Source of the DNA: Heterodera schachtii
Taxonomy: Eukaryota > Nematoda > Chromadorea > Rhabditida > Heteroderidae
Assembly (NCBI GenBank): GCA_023374025.1
Contig: SIJG01000132.1
Span: 217,453 to 281,452 of the forward strand
DNA length: 64,000 nucleotides
Direction: 5' to 3'
Under the pieces are notes generated by a model. That model saw nothing but the letters and a program-made list of their open reading frames with translations, was not told the DNA's origin and searched no databases. Shown one piece after another: positions 1 to 10,084 of the stretch (its first letter is position 1; each line of letters begins with the position of its first letter). The translations under genes were made by a program, and so were the position numbers.

Positions 1-357
1 GTCGTTTCCCTCACTTTGCGTGATAAAAACGCTGCTGTCGTCGAATTCTGACGACTTTCTTGTGCGTTTGGATGCCTTTCGTCGCTGTTGTTGTTCAAGT
101 AGTGTTCGAATTGATTTCATTTGCTTAAAATGAGAAAATTGATTTAAAATAGACTTAATTAATAAATTATGAGAAAAAAAGTTGAAAGTAGCAAAAGTTT
201 AGGAGGAAAATAGTATAAAAATATATTTGTACTTTTAAGCTGGTTTTGGGTCTAAATGTTGGTATGTCATAAAGTCATAACAAGTCCAGGGTCTATGAAA
301 AAGGAAGATTTTCATATTCAGATGATTTTTGTTCACAAATAATTTATATTTGGTATA
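1..357. other. AT-rich sequence, no gene seen
   Basis: No convincing frame, RNA gene or mobile-element end was seen. The sequence becomes AT-rich from about 120 onward, then meets the satellite at 358. Confidence 0.5.
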
Positions 358-724
358 GTAGACGAATCGTTACTTTTTGGCTGAGTAGACGAATCGTTTA
401 GTAGACGAATCGTAGCTTTTTTGCTGAGTAGACGAATCGTCATTTTTTGGTTGAGTAGACGAATTGTCGAGTAGACGAATCGTTGAATAGACGAATCGTG
501 GCTTTTTGGCTGAGTAGACGAATCGTTACTTTTTGGCTGAGTAGACGAATCGTTTAGTAGACGAATCGTAGCTTTTTTGCTGAGTAGACGAATCGTCATT
601 TTTTGGTTGAGTAGACGAATTGTCGAGTAGACGAATCGTTGAATAGACGAATCGTGGCTTTTTGGCTGAGTAGACGAATCGTTACTTTTTGGCTGAGTAG
701 ACGAATCGTCGAGTAGACGAATCA
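358..724. repeat. Tandem satellite, 13-bp core (GTAGACGAATCGT), 156-bp higher-order unit
   Basis: The core GTAGACGAATCGT and close variants recur about every 13-30 bp, separated by spacers such as TACTTTTTGGCTGA. A composite block repeats with a 156-bp period (the CGTTAC at 368 returns at 524), giving a bit over two higher-order units. Because 156 is divisible by 3, both strands carry long open but repetitive frames that should not be read as protein. A GC-rich GGCGCGCC-like junction follows at 725-740. Confidence 0.9.
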
Positions 725-814
725 TTGGCGCGCCCTGGCGCGTACCCATAGTGTAGTTGGCTCTTAATTTTGGTGAAATGTTTAATAAAATTCAAATAAA
801 TGAGTATAGAACAG

Positions 815-922
815 GAAACCCGGCAAAAAAAACCAAAACCCGGCAAAAACCCGGCAATTTCAAAAACCCGGCAGAAACCCGGCACGGACCCCAAAAACCC
901 GGCAAATGCCGGGTTTATCAGG
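815..922. repeat. Short dispersed/tandem repeat of AACCCGGCA
   Basis: Seven or more copies of AACCCGGCAAAAA-type units lie between 815 and 922. The block abuts and appears to truncate the exon family copy at 942-1164, since coding similarity to the second copy stops at the boundary. A comparable ACCCGAA block lies near 19250. Confidence 0.7.
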
Positions 923-941
923 TAAAATAACACCCCTGTGT

Positions 942-1164
942 AGAAGCTGCACAGCGTGTCGTACGCCGCCCGTGCCATCCGATTTTGTGCCAATTCGTCC
1001 GCGCTGAAAATTAAAAAAATATATTTTTTTTTTCAAATTGTTATCAGACAAAAAAAAGCATGTACGCACCTTCGTATTCTGGCCAACAGTTCCGCTTTGG
1101 CCACCAATTGGTCATTGCGTGCCGGACACGGCAAATGCCTTTGGACGGGCTCGTAAAGACGAAA
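942..1164 (-). pseudogene. Unidentified two-exon family, copy 1 (truncated)
   Basis: Minus-strand exons are 1164-1070 (acceptor TTTGCAG, donor GTGCGT) and 1003-942 (acceptor TTTTCAG). Spliced, they encode a charged helical stretch beginning FRLYEPVQRHLPC and continuing ADELAQNRMARAAYDTLCSF. Copy 2 at 2130-2442 encodes almost the same residues and continues KLAESKINQA, whereas this copy runs into the AACCCGGCA repeat. I do not recognise the family. Conserved amino acids and splice sites across copies suggest it once was, or elsewhere is, a real gene. No start codon is visible. Confidence 0.6.
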
Positions 1165-1316
1165 CTGCAAAAAAAAAAATTGAGATTATAAAAACGAAAA
1201 AAAAACTGGCTTAAACTCATCAAAAAAATAAAATAAAAGCCTATAAAATGGTAAATTTAATTGCTTAAATTTTAATACTTTTATTCATTCTATTTGTCTC
1301 AAACACGCCAATAAAA

Positions 1317-1814
1317 CTATGTCCAAAATTGTTTCCTAATTTGAAATGTCAAGCCCCAAATTTTTGTGCCGTTTAGTAATTGGAAATGGCCCTTAGAATG
1401 GCCGCGGATATCCCCGATTTTAGCAGGGATCCGGACACAAAAATCATATAACAAAATTGCTAATTGTAAGCCATCAATTATCGGCATTTGTTTTTTTGTT
1501 TGTTTCTGTCCTACTTCCTGTGCCGTGCCGTCTGGGGTGCGCCACAGTTCCGTATCACACTCCACGGTGGTGTCCAGTTTTGAGCGAGTTTTCTCCAAAA
1601 TCACACACAAATTGTTGTGGCGATGGTCCCCAGCAGCAGCGACGACGGCACCGGCGCCAGCCAATGGAAGAACAGCAGCAGAAGTTGAAGCAGTAGCAGG
1701 ACGACGAAATGTGCACTGATAAAAATGAAAAATAAAAAAAAAATAAAAAAATCTAATAGATGAAGATTTTTGGCACCAAAAATAATTAAGGAGAACCCCA
1801 TTTTTGATTGCCAA
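1317..1814 (-). CDS. Hypothetical 165-codon frame overlapping a duplicated CAG-rich segment
   Basis: This is the longest open frame in the first 10 kb. Its N-terminal third is hydrophobic and low-complexity, and its C-terminal part (PDGTAQEVGQKQTKKQ and following) looks more protein-like. It overlaps a segment (1576-1690) duplicated at 2797-2895 that is open in several frames on both strands, so coding strand and frame are uncertain. It may be only a chance frame or a piece of an intron-containing gene. Confidence 0.25.
   Translation of the reverse strand: MAIKNGVLLNYFWCQKSSSIRFFYFFFIFHFYQCTFRRPATASTSAAVLPLAGAGAVVAAAGDHRHNNLCVILEKTRSKLDTTVECDTELWRTPDGTAQEVGQKQTKKQMPIIDGLQLAILLYDFCVRIPAKIGDIRGHSKGHFQLLNGTKIWGLTFQIRKQFWT
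1576..1690. repeat. Duplicated CAGCAG-rich segment, copy 1 (copy 2 at 2797-2895)
   Basis: About 110 bp, from TTTGAGCG to the CAGCAG run, are nearly identical at 1576-1690 and 2797-2895. The clearest length difference is 3 bp (GACGAC versus GAC). A multiple-of-three indel fits coding ancestry. Copy 2 directly abuts the BTB exon end at 2908, so it may be intron or 3' sequence of that gene family. Confidence 0.7.
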
Positions 1815-2129
1815 TTTTAACGTGATTCGAAGGCTGTTTTAGGTGATTGCACTTCGCCCCCCCTCCCGCCCAGAAGATTTCTTTAAAAAATTTCATGAAA
1901 AAAATTTGGAATTTTTTTTTGAAAAAGTCCCTTCTGGGGGCAGCGCATGTTCGGCACCGCTGGACCCCAAATTACAAAAAAAAATTTGCTTAAAAATCCA
2001 CACACAAATTGGCACCATCCCCCTCCCATTCTTCCGCCGTGCCATGTCGAACGGCAATCACTCAATGACCACGACGAAGACTTAATCGGAGGGGGGGGGG
2101 GGGTATGATTTTCAAACTACGACCCCCCA

Positions 2130-2442
2130 GACCGACGTCTGGGCTTTTGGGTAACCCGGCTCTCGGTCGACCCACCTCCTCAACATAGGCCTGGTTGATT
2201 TTGCTCTCCGCCAGCTTGTAGAAGCTGCACAGCGTGTCGTACGCCGCCCGTGCCATCCGATTTTGTGCCAATTCGTCCGCGCTGAAAAAAATAAATAAAT
2301 AAAATTCCATTTCAAATTTTCACCAGACAAAAAAAAACACTATGCACCTTCGTATTCTTTCCAACAGTTCCGCTTTGGCCATCAATTGGTCATTGCGTGC
2401 CTGACATGGCAAATGCCTTTGGACGGGCTCGTAAAGACGAAA
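2130..2442 (-). pseudogene. Unidentified two-exon family, copy 2
   Basis: The exons are 2442-2348 (acceptor CTTGCAG, donor GTGCAT) and 2281-2130 (acceptor TTTTTCAG). The translation extends further than copy 1: after AAYDTLCSFYKLAES come KINQAYVEEVGRP and a proline/glycine-rich tail ending near the poly-G tract at 2091. No initiating Met or clear terminal exon is seen. A third copy lies at 26521-26677. The flank 2568-2745 is duplicated at 26697-26866, so the copies moved as segmental duplications rather than as processed genes. Confidence 0.6.
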
Positions 2443-2907
2443 CTGCAAGAAAATTGGGACCATTAAAAATTATTTTTTCTTTTAAAAAAATTCAATGGAA
2501 TTTTTAAGGCCACACCCATCACTCTCTTTAAAAAAAACTTGAAAACGAAGAAAAATCTGAAGCTTAATCAAATTAATTCACAAAAAAATTGAGTCCCAAA
2601 AAAATGAAAAAAAAAACTGAAAAATTCATGGGAAAAAACCCAAAATCTTTAATGAATGGTAGAGTAAACGAACTGTTCACAATTAACCAAAATCAAATTA
2701 AAAGCAATTTCGTTTTTGTCTAATTATAACATAAATTCAAATATTTATAAAAAATTAAAAAAGAATTTGGAAAAAACAAAAATTAAAAAAAAAATATTTG
2801 AGCGCGTTTTCTCCAAAATCACACACAAATTGTTCTGGCGATGGTCCCCAGCAGCAGCGACGGCACCGTCACCAGCCAATGGAAGAACAGCAGCAGCCGA
2901 AGTCCAC

Positions 2908-3241
2908 CGGCGTAAAGCACTGCCAATGCATTGTCTCCGTTCAATCCGCTTAAATCATCCGTGTAAATGAAGCTCAACATCACTTTGAACGCTGCTGCTT
3001 CAACGTCTGGTATCTCCACATCAGTAGAGCAATTAGCAGAGTCTAATTGAAAATACAGGGTAATTAGCAGAGGACAATTGAAAATTGTAATTAGCAGAGG
3101 ACAATTGAAAATTAATTAAGGTAATTAATTTAATAATTCTATTATAAATATGCATGATATCTTTTACCATTTCAGCATTTGCATTTTGTGAGTCAAAACG
3201 AAACATTGTTGCAAATACATCGGAAGCGTTCATCAATATTA
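2908..3241 (-). pseudogene. BTB/POZ domain gene fragment (two exons)
   Basis: Exon 3241-3168 encodes NASDVFATMFRFDSQNANAE (donor GTAAAA), and exon 3040-2908 encodes VEIPDVEAAAFKVMLSFIYT with the following L-NGDNALAVLYA (donor GTGGAC). Both are closely related to exons 2 and 3 of the BTB gene at 21489-23392 and show typical POZ features: a D-V-F-xx-MF segment, then an F-xx-ML-FIYT segment. BTB domains usually mediate dimerisation and Cullin-3 binding. The upstream start exon and downstream BACK exons are absent here, and a short repeat (TTAGCAGAG-CAATTGAAA) invades the region between the exons. It is a remnant. Confidence 0.75.
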
Positions 3242-3244
3242 ATT

Positions 3245-4187
3245 AATGGGCTGGCACACGCTTAAAAGAATTTTCAAATTGTTCAAGAATTTTTCTGAAA
3301 AAATTGTCTCTATTTTAAGCTAACAAAAATTTGCCTTTTGTGACAAATTAATTGAGTGCTAATTGCAGCAAAAATGAACAGGCGGTAAGCCATTAAATCT
3401 TTTTTCTAATAGTGAAGCTGGCTCCCCCCACCCCCCCCCCCCCCCACTTTTTATATTTTTGACTAAATTTAGCTTATTTCGATTGATTTAGGAACAAAAG
3501 TAAGAATTTTTGAGTTTTCGATCTTTTGTTCGAGAAGAATCAGGTGTTTAGAGAATTTTTTAATATTTTGGCGTTCTGCCCAAAAATTTAAAAAATGCAA
3601 ATAAAAACGAAAAATACACCTTTGAGAATCGACCGAGAAAATTTCAGAAAAATACACCCCTAATAATCATCCCAAACAATTCTGAAAATAAACCTAATAA
3701 AAATGAACAATTTTCTCAAAAAATTTTCCAAAATTTTATCCATTTAAATATTTTCATGACGAACTATTTATATTTATCTTTTTATTGAATTTTTAAGAGT
3801 AAGTTTTCCAAAAAATTTAAAAATAGTGAAAATAGCGACAAAACGCCTAAATAGTGATTTACAATTGAGCAAAAAAAAAATAGTTGAATCACTAAAAGTT
3901 GCGACCCTACTGATTTGGCTGAATTTTGTTTTTTGGATAAAATTTTACGATTTTACATCCCTAAATTTGAAATTTTTGGCACCTATTTTCCAATTTTTAG
4001 CATTTATTTTGTGGTTTTTAGAACAAAAACACTATCTTGGCTGTTTTTACCAACTAAAAATTGGTGTCATTAAATGCATAATGAATGTTTAAATTTCAAC
4101 TGAACAAATGCACATTGTAAGTGTTCGGGATTTTCGGGAAATTTTTTTAATCGAAAATCAAAAATTTGTCCCCTCATCCCCTCGCAG
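3245..4187. other. AT-rich non-coding stretch
   Basis: It contains a poly-C run at 3425-3445 and no supported gene. The last about 70 bases before 4188 match the intron preceding the kinase exon copies at 6823 and 7793, so this end is kinase intron. Confidence 0.5.
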
Positions 4188-4297
4188 AAAGACAAATACG
4201 TGGTGCTGAAACAGATTGGCCAGGGCGGATTTGGACGGGTGTACATTTGCGAGAACAAATACGTGCGAGGCAAACGCTACGCACTCAAAATGATACC
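4188..4297 (+). pseudogene. Protein kinase P-loop exon, copy 1 (isolated)
   Basis: The exon follows a CTCGCAG acceptor and encodes DKYVVLKQIGQGGFGRVY then ICENKYVRGKRYALKMI. This is a kinase glycine-rich loop (G-x-G-G-F-G-x-V) plus the ATP-binding lysine in ALK. Copies 2 and 3 have 111 and 110 nt. Here the end reads ATACC|GTAAGT, one G fewer than the CCG|GTAAGT of copy 2, so splicing would shift the frame. No upstream start exon like those at 6695 and 7680 is evident. It is likely a dead tandem copy. Confidence 0.8.
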
Positions 4298-4791
4298 GTA
4301 AGTTTTTTTGATTTTTGGCAAAAATGGACAGACGAGGGATAGAGGCACGAATTTGTTGGAAAAATTAAAAATTTTCTAAGTTCCTCAAATGGTACACCGC
4401 CGTTCCAATAAATTTAAATCAACATTTAATAAATTGAGCGAATCTAAATTTATTTATCCCGTTCGAACGGCATAGCTCTCCTCTGAAATCCATGAAAGGA
4501 AAAAATATGAATTCGTAATTGGGAGAAATTTTGGTTCTATTGCACTTTATGAGTCCAATGGCCTTTTATGAGTCCAATGAATTACAAATTTGCCTTGAGA
4601 TTCTTGAACCATAATTTTTTCATAATCGAACTAATCGTACTTCTTAGTATCATTTAAAAGCACAAAGTATAAAGAAGCTAAAATATACAAAAACTCACAA
4701 TCAGCGTTTAGACAATTGCCGAAAAAGCTATAATTTATTATGCAATTATGTTTATTATATCGTTTTTTGTAAATTCCTTGAAATGTTAGAA

Positions 4792-5181
4792 AGAAATTTC
4801 GGCGCTATATGGAAAGTGGTCTTTTTTGAAAATTTTTTCACTTTTTTTGGTCAAAATTTTATTTTTTACACATAATGATGAATATTAAGTATTAATAGCA
4901 CAATTATGGTGAATAAAAAGTATATTCACGATTTTTATCCAAAAAGATTTTTACAAAACAAAAGGGTCCCCCCTATGGTTTTTTGATAAAATTAAAATCT
5001 ATCACTTTATAACTAGCGCCAAATTTGCTTAACAGGCCCAAATAATTGTCATATTCGTGATCAACGACCTTTAAAACCCCCGGGTACTTGGTTCAGGACT
5101 TTTTAAACAAAAAAATTTTGACCAAAAAAAAGTGAAAAAATTTTCAAAAAGGACCACTTTCCATATAGCGCCGAAATTTCT
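4792..5181. mobile_element. MITE-like element with about 70-bp terminal inverted repeats
   Basis: The left arm (from AGAAATTTCGGCGCTATATG at 4792) is the reverse complement of 5110-5181 over about 70 bp with few mismatches. The interior holds a solo end of the GATCACGAATATG repeat family (about 5045-5090). No clear target-site duplication was found. The element lies in intron-like DNA between kinase exon copies. Confidence 0.8.
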
Positions 5182-5429
5182 GTTTTCTCGTACTATTTTA
5201 CCTTCTTCAGACTTTTTTGCGTTCAAATGATACCCATACAGAATTATTGTATAAAAACCATAGTATGGTTAGTTGATTGGACTCATAAAAATGTTTTGAC
5301 TCTTAAAGGAACCGGACCGATGAAAAGCCTACTCTGCTGTTGCTTGTGGTACGGATTGGGTATTAGCGATTTAAACATGCACATAACGCCAAAATCTCGT
5401 GCACAAATAAAATTTGTTAAATTAGCTTA

Positions 5430-6485
5430 CAAAGGAGAGGTACCCAAGTGACCGTGGGACTTCCGAATGAAACTTTCAGGGTAGGTAGATTACCCCCCTT
5501 TTGTATTATAAAAATTTTTTTATTTTTGCTAAATGAAGCTTCTGGCTGAGATATGAAGCTTTTCCTTTTTGCCTGATCAATATCACTTACAAAGAATGAG
5601 AAGCCAATGTGAGCGTCGATGGCCCAGTTGGTGTGCCTTCCGTCCTTTTTTTTCTTCTTCTAAAGTTCAATTCCCCCACCCTGCAAATAATTGTTTTGGT
5701 TCTTTTCCCTATCCAAAACATTTTTAATATCTTATTAACATAATAATTTTGGCCATAATATTTTTTTCAATTTTTATTTTATATGATAGAATAAAATTTT
5801 GAAAAATTGAAAAATACTTCCAAAAACCCAAAATATGAAAGTTAGAATTAAGATTCAATAAAAATGAAAAAAATTTTCAAGACAAATTTATTAATGTTGA
5901 AAAGTTTAAAAAAATTTTGGATAGGAAAAAATAAATTTAGATGTGCTAAAAATTTTTTGTGATTTTTAAGCTAATTTTAAAGAAAATAAAGGATTTTTAG
6001 CATACGGCGGTGCCGATAGGCGCCGCCGGGATGAATTAAATTTTTAAAAATTTTTGAAAATATTTTAAGAAAGGACAAGAAATTTGTTTTTTTGGAAGTA
6101 TTTTTCAATTTTTCAAAATTTTATTCTATCATATAAAATAAAAATTGAAAAAAATATTATGGCCAAAATTATTATGTTAATAAGATATTAAAAATGTTTT
6201 GGATAGGGAAAAGAACCAAAACAATTATTTGCAGGGTGGGGGAATTGAACTTTAGAAGAAGAAAAAAAAGGACGGAAGGCACACCAACTGGGCCATCGAC
6301 GCTCACATTGGCTTCTCATTCTTTGTAAGTGATATTGATCAGGCAAAAAGGAAAAGCTTCATATCTCAGCCAGAAGCTTCATTTAGCAAAAATAAAAAAA
6401 TTTTTATAATACAAAAGGGGGGTAATCTACCTACCCTGAAAGTTTCATTCGGAAGTCCCACGGTCACTTGGGTACCTCTCCTTTG
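5430..6485. mobile_element. Foldback/MITE with about 395-bp inverted repeats and TTA target duplication
   Basis: Arms 5430-5826 and 6089-6485 are near-perfect reverse complements starting CAAAGGAGAGGTACCC. TTA flanks both ends (5427-5429 and 6486-6488). A 3-bp TWA duplication is the hallmark of the PIF/Harbinger superfamily (Tourist-like MITEs), so I infer that class. No transposase frame is present. The loop between the arms carries a GC-rich hairpin at 6005-6028 that recurs, inverted, at 19629-19652. Confidence 0.88.
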
Positions 6486-6694
6486 TTAGGTCTTTCGCTC
6501 CCTCCCGGCGAATGTCGAAACCAACTTATTTTTGCTCTCAAAACCCGGCCCAAGCCGTAACCGATCCAACCCTAAAAGATTTCTCTGTAAATTTCATCCA
6601 TTTACCATCCCCTTAACTTCATGCAAGATGAATGTTTAAATTTCAACCGCCCCAAAATTTCCCAAATTTTTTTAGCTTTTCCATTTCCAATTCT

Positions 6695-6933
6695 ATGGCT
6701 TCCACATCAACAGCCGCTGTTGAACATAATATTCTTGGCAAATACATTGTAAGCATAAGGGATTTTCGGGAAATTTTTTTAATCGAAAATCAAAAATTTG
6801 TCCCCCCCTCATCCCCTCGCAGAAAGACAAATACGTGGTGCTGAAACAGATTGGCCAGGGCGGCTTTGGACGGGTGTACTTTTGCGAGAACAAATACGTG
6901 CGCGGACAACGCTACGCGCTTAAAATGATTCCG
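6695..6933 (+). pseudogene. Protein kinase 5' exons, copy 2
   Basis: Exon 1 (6695-6748) starts with ATG and encodes MASTSTAAVEHNILGKYI. A 74-bp intron follows. Exon 2 (6823-6933) encodes the glycine-rich loop GQGGFGRVYFCENKYVRG and the ALKMIP segment, both in phase 0. The next homologous material downstream is not exon 3 but another copy of exons 1-2 at 7680. This may be an alternative first-exon set or a tandem duplicate. Introns downstream share long similarity with those after copies 1 and 3 (the ATTTTATGAGTCCAA motif). Confidence 0.75.
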
Positions 6934-7221
6934 GTAAGTTTATTTATTTTGGCAAAAATGCCATGGACAATGGAATATATATGAGGCCTCGATTTGTTGA
7001 AAAAAAAATTTTGAAAAAATTGGTTGAGCCCAATGGCATTTTATGAGTCCAAACAACAATCAATTTGCCCTGATTCATTGAACCAAAAATTTTTTCATAA
7101 AAACTTCGTACATTTTTTGGTAGCCAAAAAATAACCACAAATCTCAGAGGCGTTAAGAATATTGCTTGGATTCATAAAGTGCTTAAAAACGAACTTTAAG
7201 TACAAATATTTGCTTTGATTT

Positions 7222-7530
7222 TTCCGTGGGTTTTTGGGGTCGCTGATCATGAATATAGCATCAATTTCGACAAATTTCGAACCCGGACCAGAATTCGAAC
7301 AAAAAGTCGAAAATTAAAATTTTTTGAATTTCGCATTTTTGGTTCAAAACCGGCTTAAGAACAAGGAAACCAACTAAAAATCATCAATGCTTCAATTAAA
7401 AAAAGTTCAAACCATTTTTGAAATTCGAATAATTTAAATTTTCGACTTTTTGTTCGAATTCTGGTCCGGGTTCGAAATTGGTCGAAATTGATGCTATATT
7501 CGTGATCAGCGACCCCAAAAACCCCCAGAA
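7222..7530. mobile_element. TIR element of the GATCACGAATATG family
   Basis: Left (7222-7320) and right (7430-7530) halves are inverted copies: GGGGTCGCTGATCATGAAT on the left mirrors the CGTGATCAGCGACCCC segment on the right, and the AATTCGAACAAAAAGTCG segments also pair. Related inverted elements lie at 20070-20345 and 29410-29730, with partial copies near 5045, 10940, 23700, 25340, 40165 and 40660. Confidence 0.8.
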
Positions 7531-7679
7531 ATATGTTTTTAGTCGAGACTGAGATTTCCAAATTCGCCGGACCGGATTGGCATTTTCAAAAATGACCGGA
7601 TTCCGGATCCGGTCTCTCATAATCCGGTCAATCCAGATTTTTCCCAAAATTTTTTTTTAGCTTTTCCATTTCCAATTCT

Positions 7680-9215
7680 ATGGCTTTCACTTCAACAGCC
7701 GCTGATGGACATAATATTCTTGGCAAATGCATTGTAAACATAAGGGATTTTTCGGGAAATTTTTTTAATTCGAAAATTTGCCTCCCTCGCAGAAAGACAA
7801 ATACGTGGTGCTGAAACAGATTGGCCAGGGCGGCTTTGGACGAGTGTACCTCTGCGAGAACAAATACGTGCGCGGACAACGCTACGCCCTCAAAATGATT
7901 TGGTAAGTTTATTTATTTTTTGGCAAAAATGCCATTGACACTGAAATATATGTATGAGGCCTCGATTTGTTGAAAATGGAAAAAAATTGAGTCCAATGGC
8001 ATTTTATGAGTCCAAACATGCCATGGACAATGGAATATATATGAGGCCTCGATTTGTTGAAAAAAAAATTATGTCCAATGGCATTTTATGAGTCCAAACA
8101 ACAATGAATTTACCCTGAATTGTTGAACCAAATTTTTTTTCATTATTCGTATATTTTTTGGTATTTTTTGAAAGCAAAAGTCTAAAAAGAAGCCAAAATT
8201 TACTAAATCTCAGAGGCGTTTATAATATTGCGAAAAAGCATATGCTGTTCAAGTATGGTTAGTCGGTTGGACTCATAAAGTGCAAAAGAAACGAGTTTTA
8301 AGTGCAAGTGTTAGTTTCGGTTTTTTTTTCGGCTTTCCCCATTTGCAATTTTCTACCAAAATTTTTTTTGGAAAATGCCAAGTTTGTGCCCTATAAATGA
8401 TGACTTTTCCCCCATTTTTAACAGATGCCAAAGGGCGGACGGCACCACCATTCGGTGAACCCGAAAGCCGAAATTGAAATCTACCGGGACTTGGCCAAGG
8501 AAAAGGGACGGCGTTTCGTCAAAATTTTGGACGACTTCGAATTGGACGGGACGGTGTTCATCGTCATGGAATCTGCGAGGAGGGCAGCCTCAAAGACTAT
8601 GTGACCAAGCACAGGACACCCATGGACATTCTGTTGGGTAAGGTTGGGGGGAGAGGGAAATGAAAAAAAAATTTTTTTTTTGACGGCTAAGGGTTGGAGA
8701 AAAACATGTCCGATTTGGCCAAGGAATTTTTGTTTAATATAGGTAGGTAGAACAAAACTATTTTTCCACTTGCCATATTTAAAAAAGTCTTATGGCATAA
8801 AAGGCGCGAAATTTCATAAAAAAAAATTTATGCACATGAACCTATGATTTTTGTGAGCGCCATTTTTCTGGTTTTTTTCAATTGGAGTAGGTGCACAAAA
8901 GAGGAAAAACTAGAAAAAAATTTTTTAAATGAAACTTGAAAAAAAATTGGAGTTTGACTTAAAATTTTAAGGTTTTTTTATTGAGCTTTTTTTGCAGGGG
9001 GTAGGTGGTGGGAAAAAATGCACAAAAAATATCTAATATTTTCCCAACAATTTCACCAAATTTTTCCAACAGCCACCGATGTGTTGCTCCAATTGGCGGA
9101 TGTGCTTCGGCTGATGCACACCAAAAAGATCGTGCACCGCGACCTCACCGGCAGCAATCTGTTGATCCGGGAGATTTCACGGGGCCAAAACGACGACGTC
9201 AAACGACTGCACGTG
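7680..9215 (+). pseudogene. Protein kinase gene, copy 3, exons 1-4 (frameshifted, 3'-truncated)
   Basis: Exon 1 (7680-7733, ATG), exon 2 (7793-7902, glycine-rich loop and ALKM lysine), exon 3 (8425-8637, MPKGGRHHHSVNPKAEIEIY with the helix-C glutamate, then the hinge region) and exon 4 (9073-9215, catalytic loop KIVHRDLTGSN). Exon 3 has lost one base at about 8568: the frame after VFIVME must shift to continue CEEGSLKDYVTKH. Exon 2 ends TG|GTAAGT rather than CCG|GTAAGT, changing the last residue. No DFG segment or C-lobe follows 9215. The catalytic loop reads HRDLTGSN rather than HRDLKPxN, and the minus-strand relative at 32490-32633 has HRDLNASN, so the loop is variable in the family. Probably a Ser/Thr kinase derivative, not functional as it stands. 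Confidence 0.8.
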
Positions 9216-9484
9216 GTAAAAAAAAGGCCAAAATTCGGGGTGAAACCATAGAAGGATGGGGGGGGGGACAGGTGCATTTGGCCAACTGGGGTGGACCGAA
9301 AAATTGAAATCGCAAAAAATTTCCAGACGGATTGCGCGCGTTTCTGTTTTCAATGAAAATGGACAATTAAATTAAAATAACAATCAATAATGGAGGCCTC
9401 TCGCCATCACCGAGCCCAAAATTTTCCCAATCAATTAAAAAAGTCATTATAAATGATTCTGTTGACATAAATGGCGCGAAATTC

Positions 9485-10084
9485 GGTTTCCGGTGATTTC
9501 GTCAGTGAGTGATTTCGTCAGTAAGTGATTTCGTCAGTGAAAATTAATTATTAAAAAAGCGTACACCTAGCTAAAAAAATTCAAAAATTCGAGTCATAAG
9601 TACAGGCTTGTAAATATTTAAACGAGTCACGATTTGCAGTCTTATATAAGCTTTCTCAAATTTTGCCCTGCCGAATCCATTTTGATTTGCGTTTTTAACG
9701 TGCCCATTTTCCGTCAGCTGGGCTACGCGAAAATCAGCACTCGAAAAGGTAAAGGTCGCTTCCATACTTGATCGCTAGACGCCTATGATTCGACTTGGAG
9801 ACAAAAAATGATTAGGTAAGAGCATCAACATACTCAAAATGCAGAAAAACAAAATTAAATACAAAATATTTTATGATATGTAAATGACCGGCACATACAT
9901 CGGTTGACAATCGAACAAATAATTTTACTTTGAATTTAAATATCGAATGAATTTTAATTTATGAAAAATTAAATGTTTTTCATAAAAAAGGATTATTATC
10001 ACTGACGAAATCCATTACTGACGAAATCACTGCTGACGAAATCACTCACTGACGAAATCACTTCTGACGAAATCACATATTACC
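9485..10084. mobile_element. 600-bp element with inverted arrays of TGATTTCGTCAG and 8-bp target duplication
   Basis: The left end carries three direct copies of TGATTTCGTCAG (9494-9540). The right end carries five copies of its reverse complement (about 10001-10076). Outermost bases are GGT...ACC, and CGAAATTC flanks both sides (9477-9484 and 10085-10092). A paralogous intron lacking the insertion is present at about 8801-8830, supporting these borders. There is no coding capacity. An 8-bp duplication fits hAT-like or Mutator-like transposition; the class is unresolved. Confidence 0.8.

Noticed and set aside
333..749. 138-codon minus frame (DSSTQPKS repeats)
   Set aside because: Translation of the 13/156-bp satellite; the period is divisible by three, so openness is automatic.
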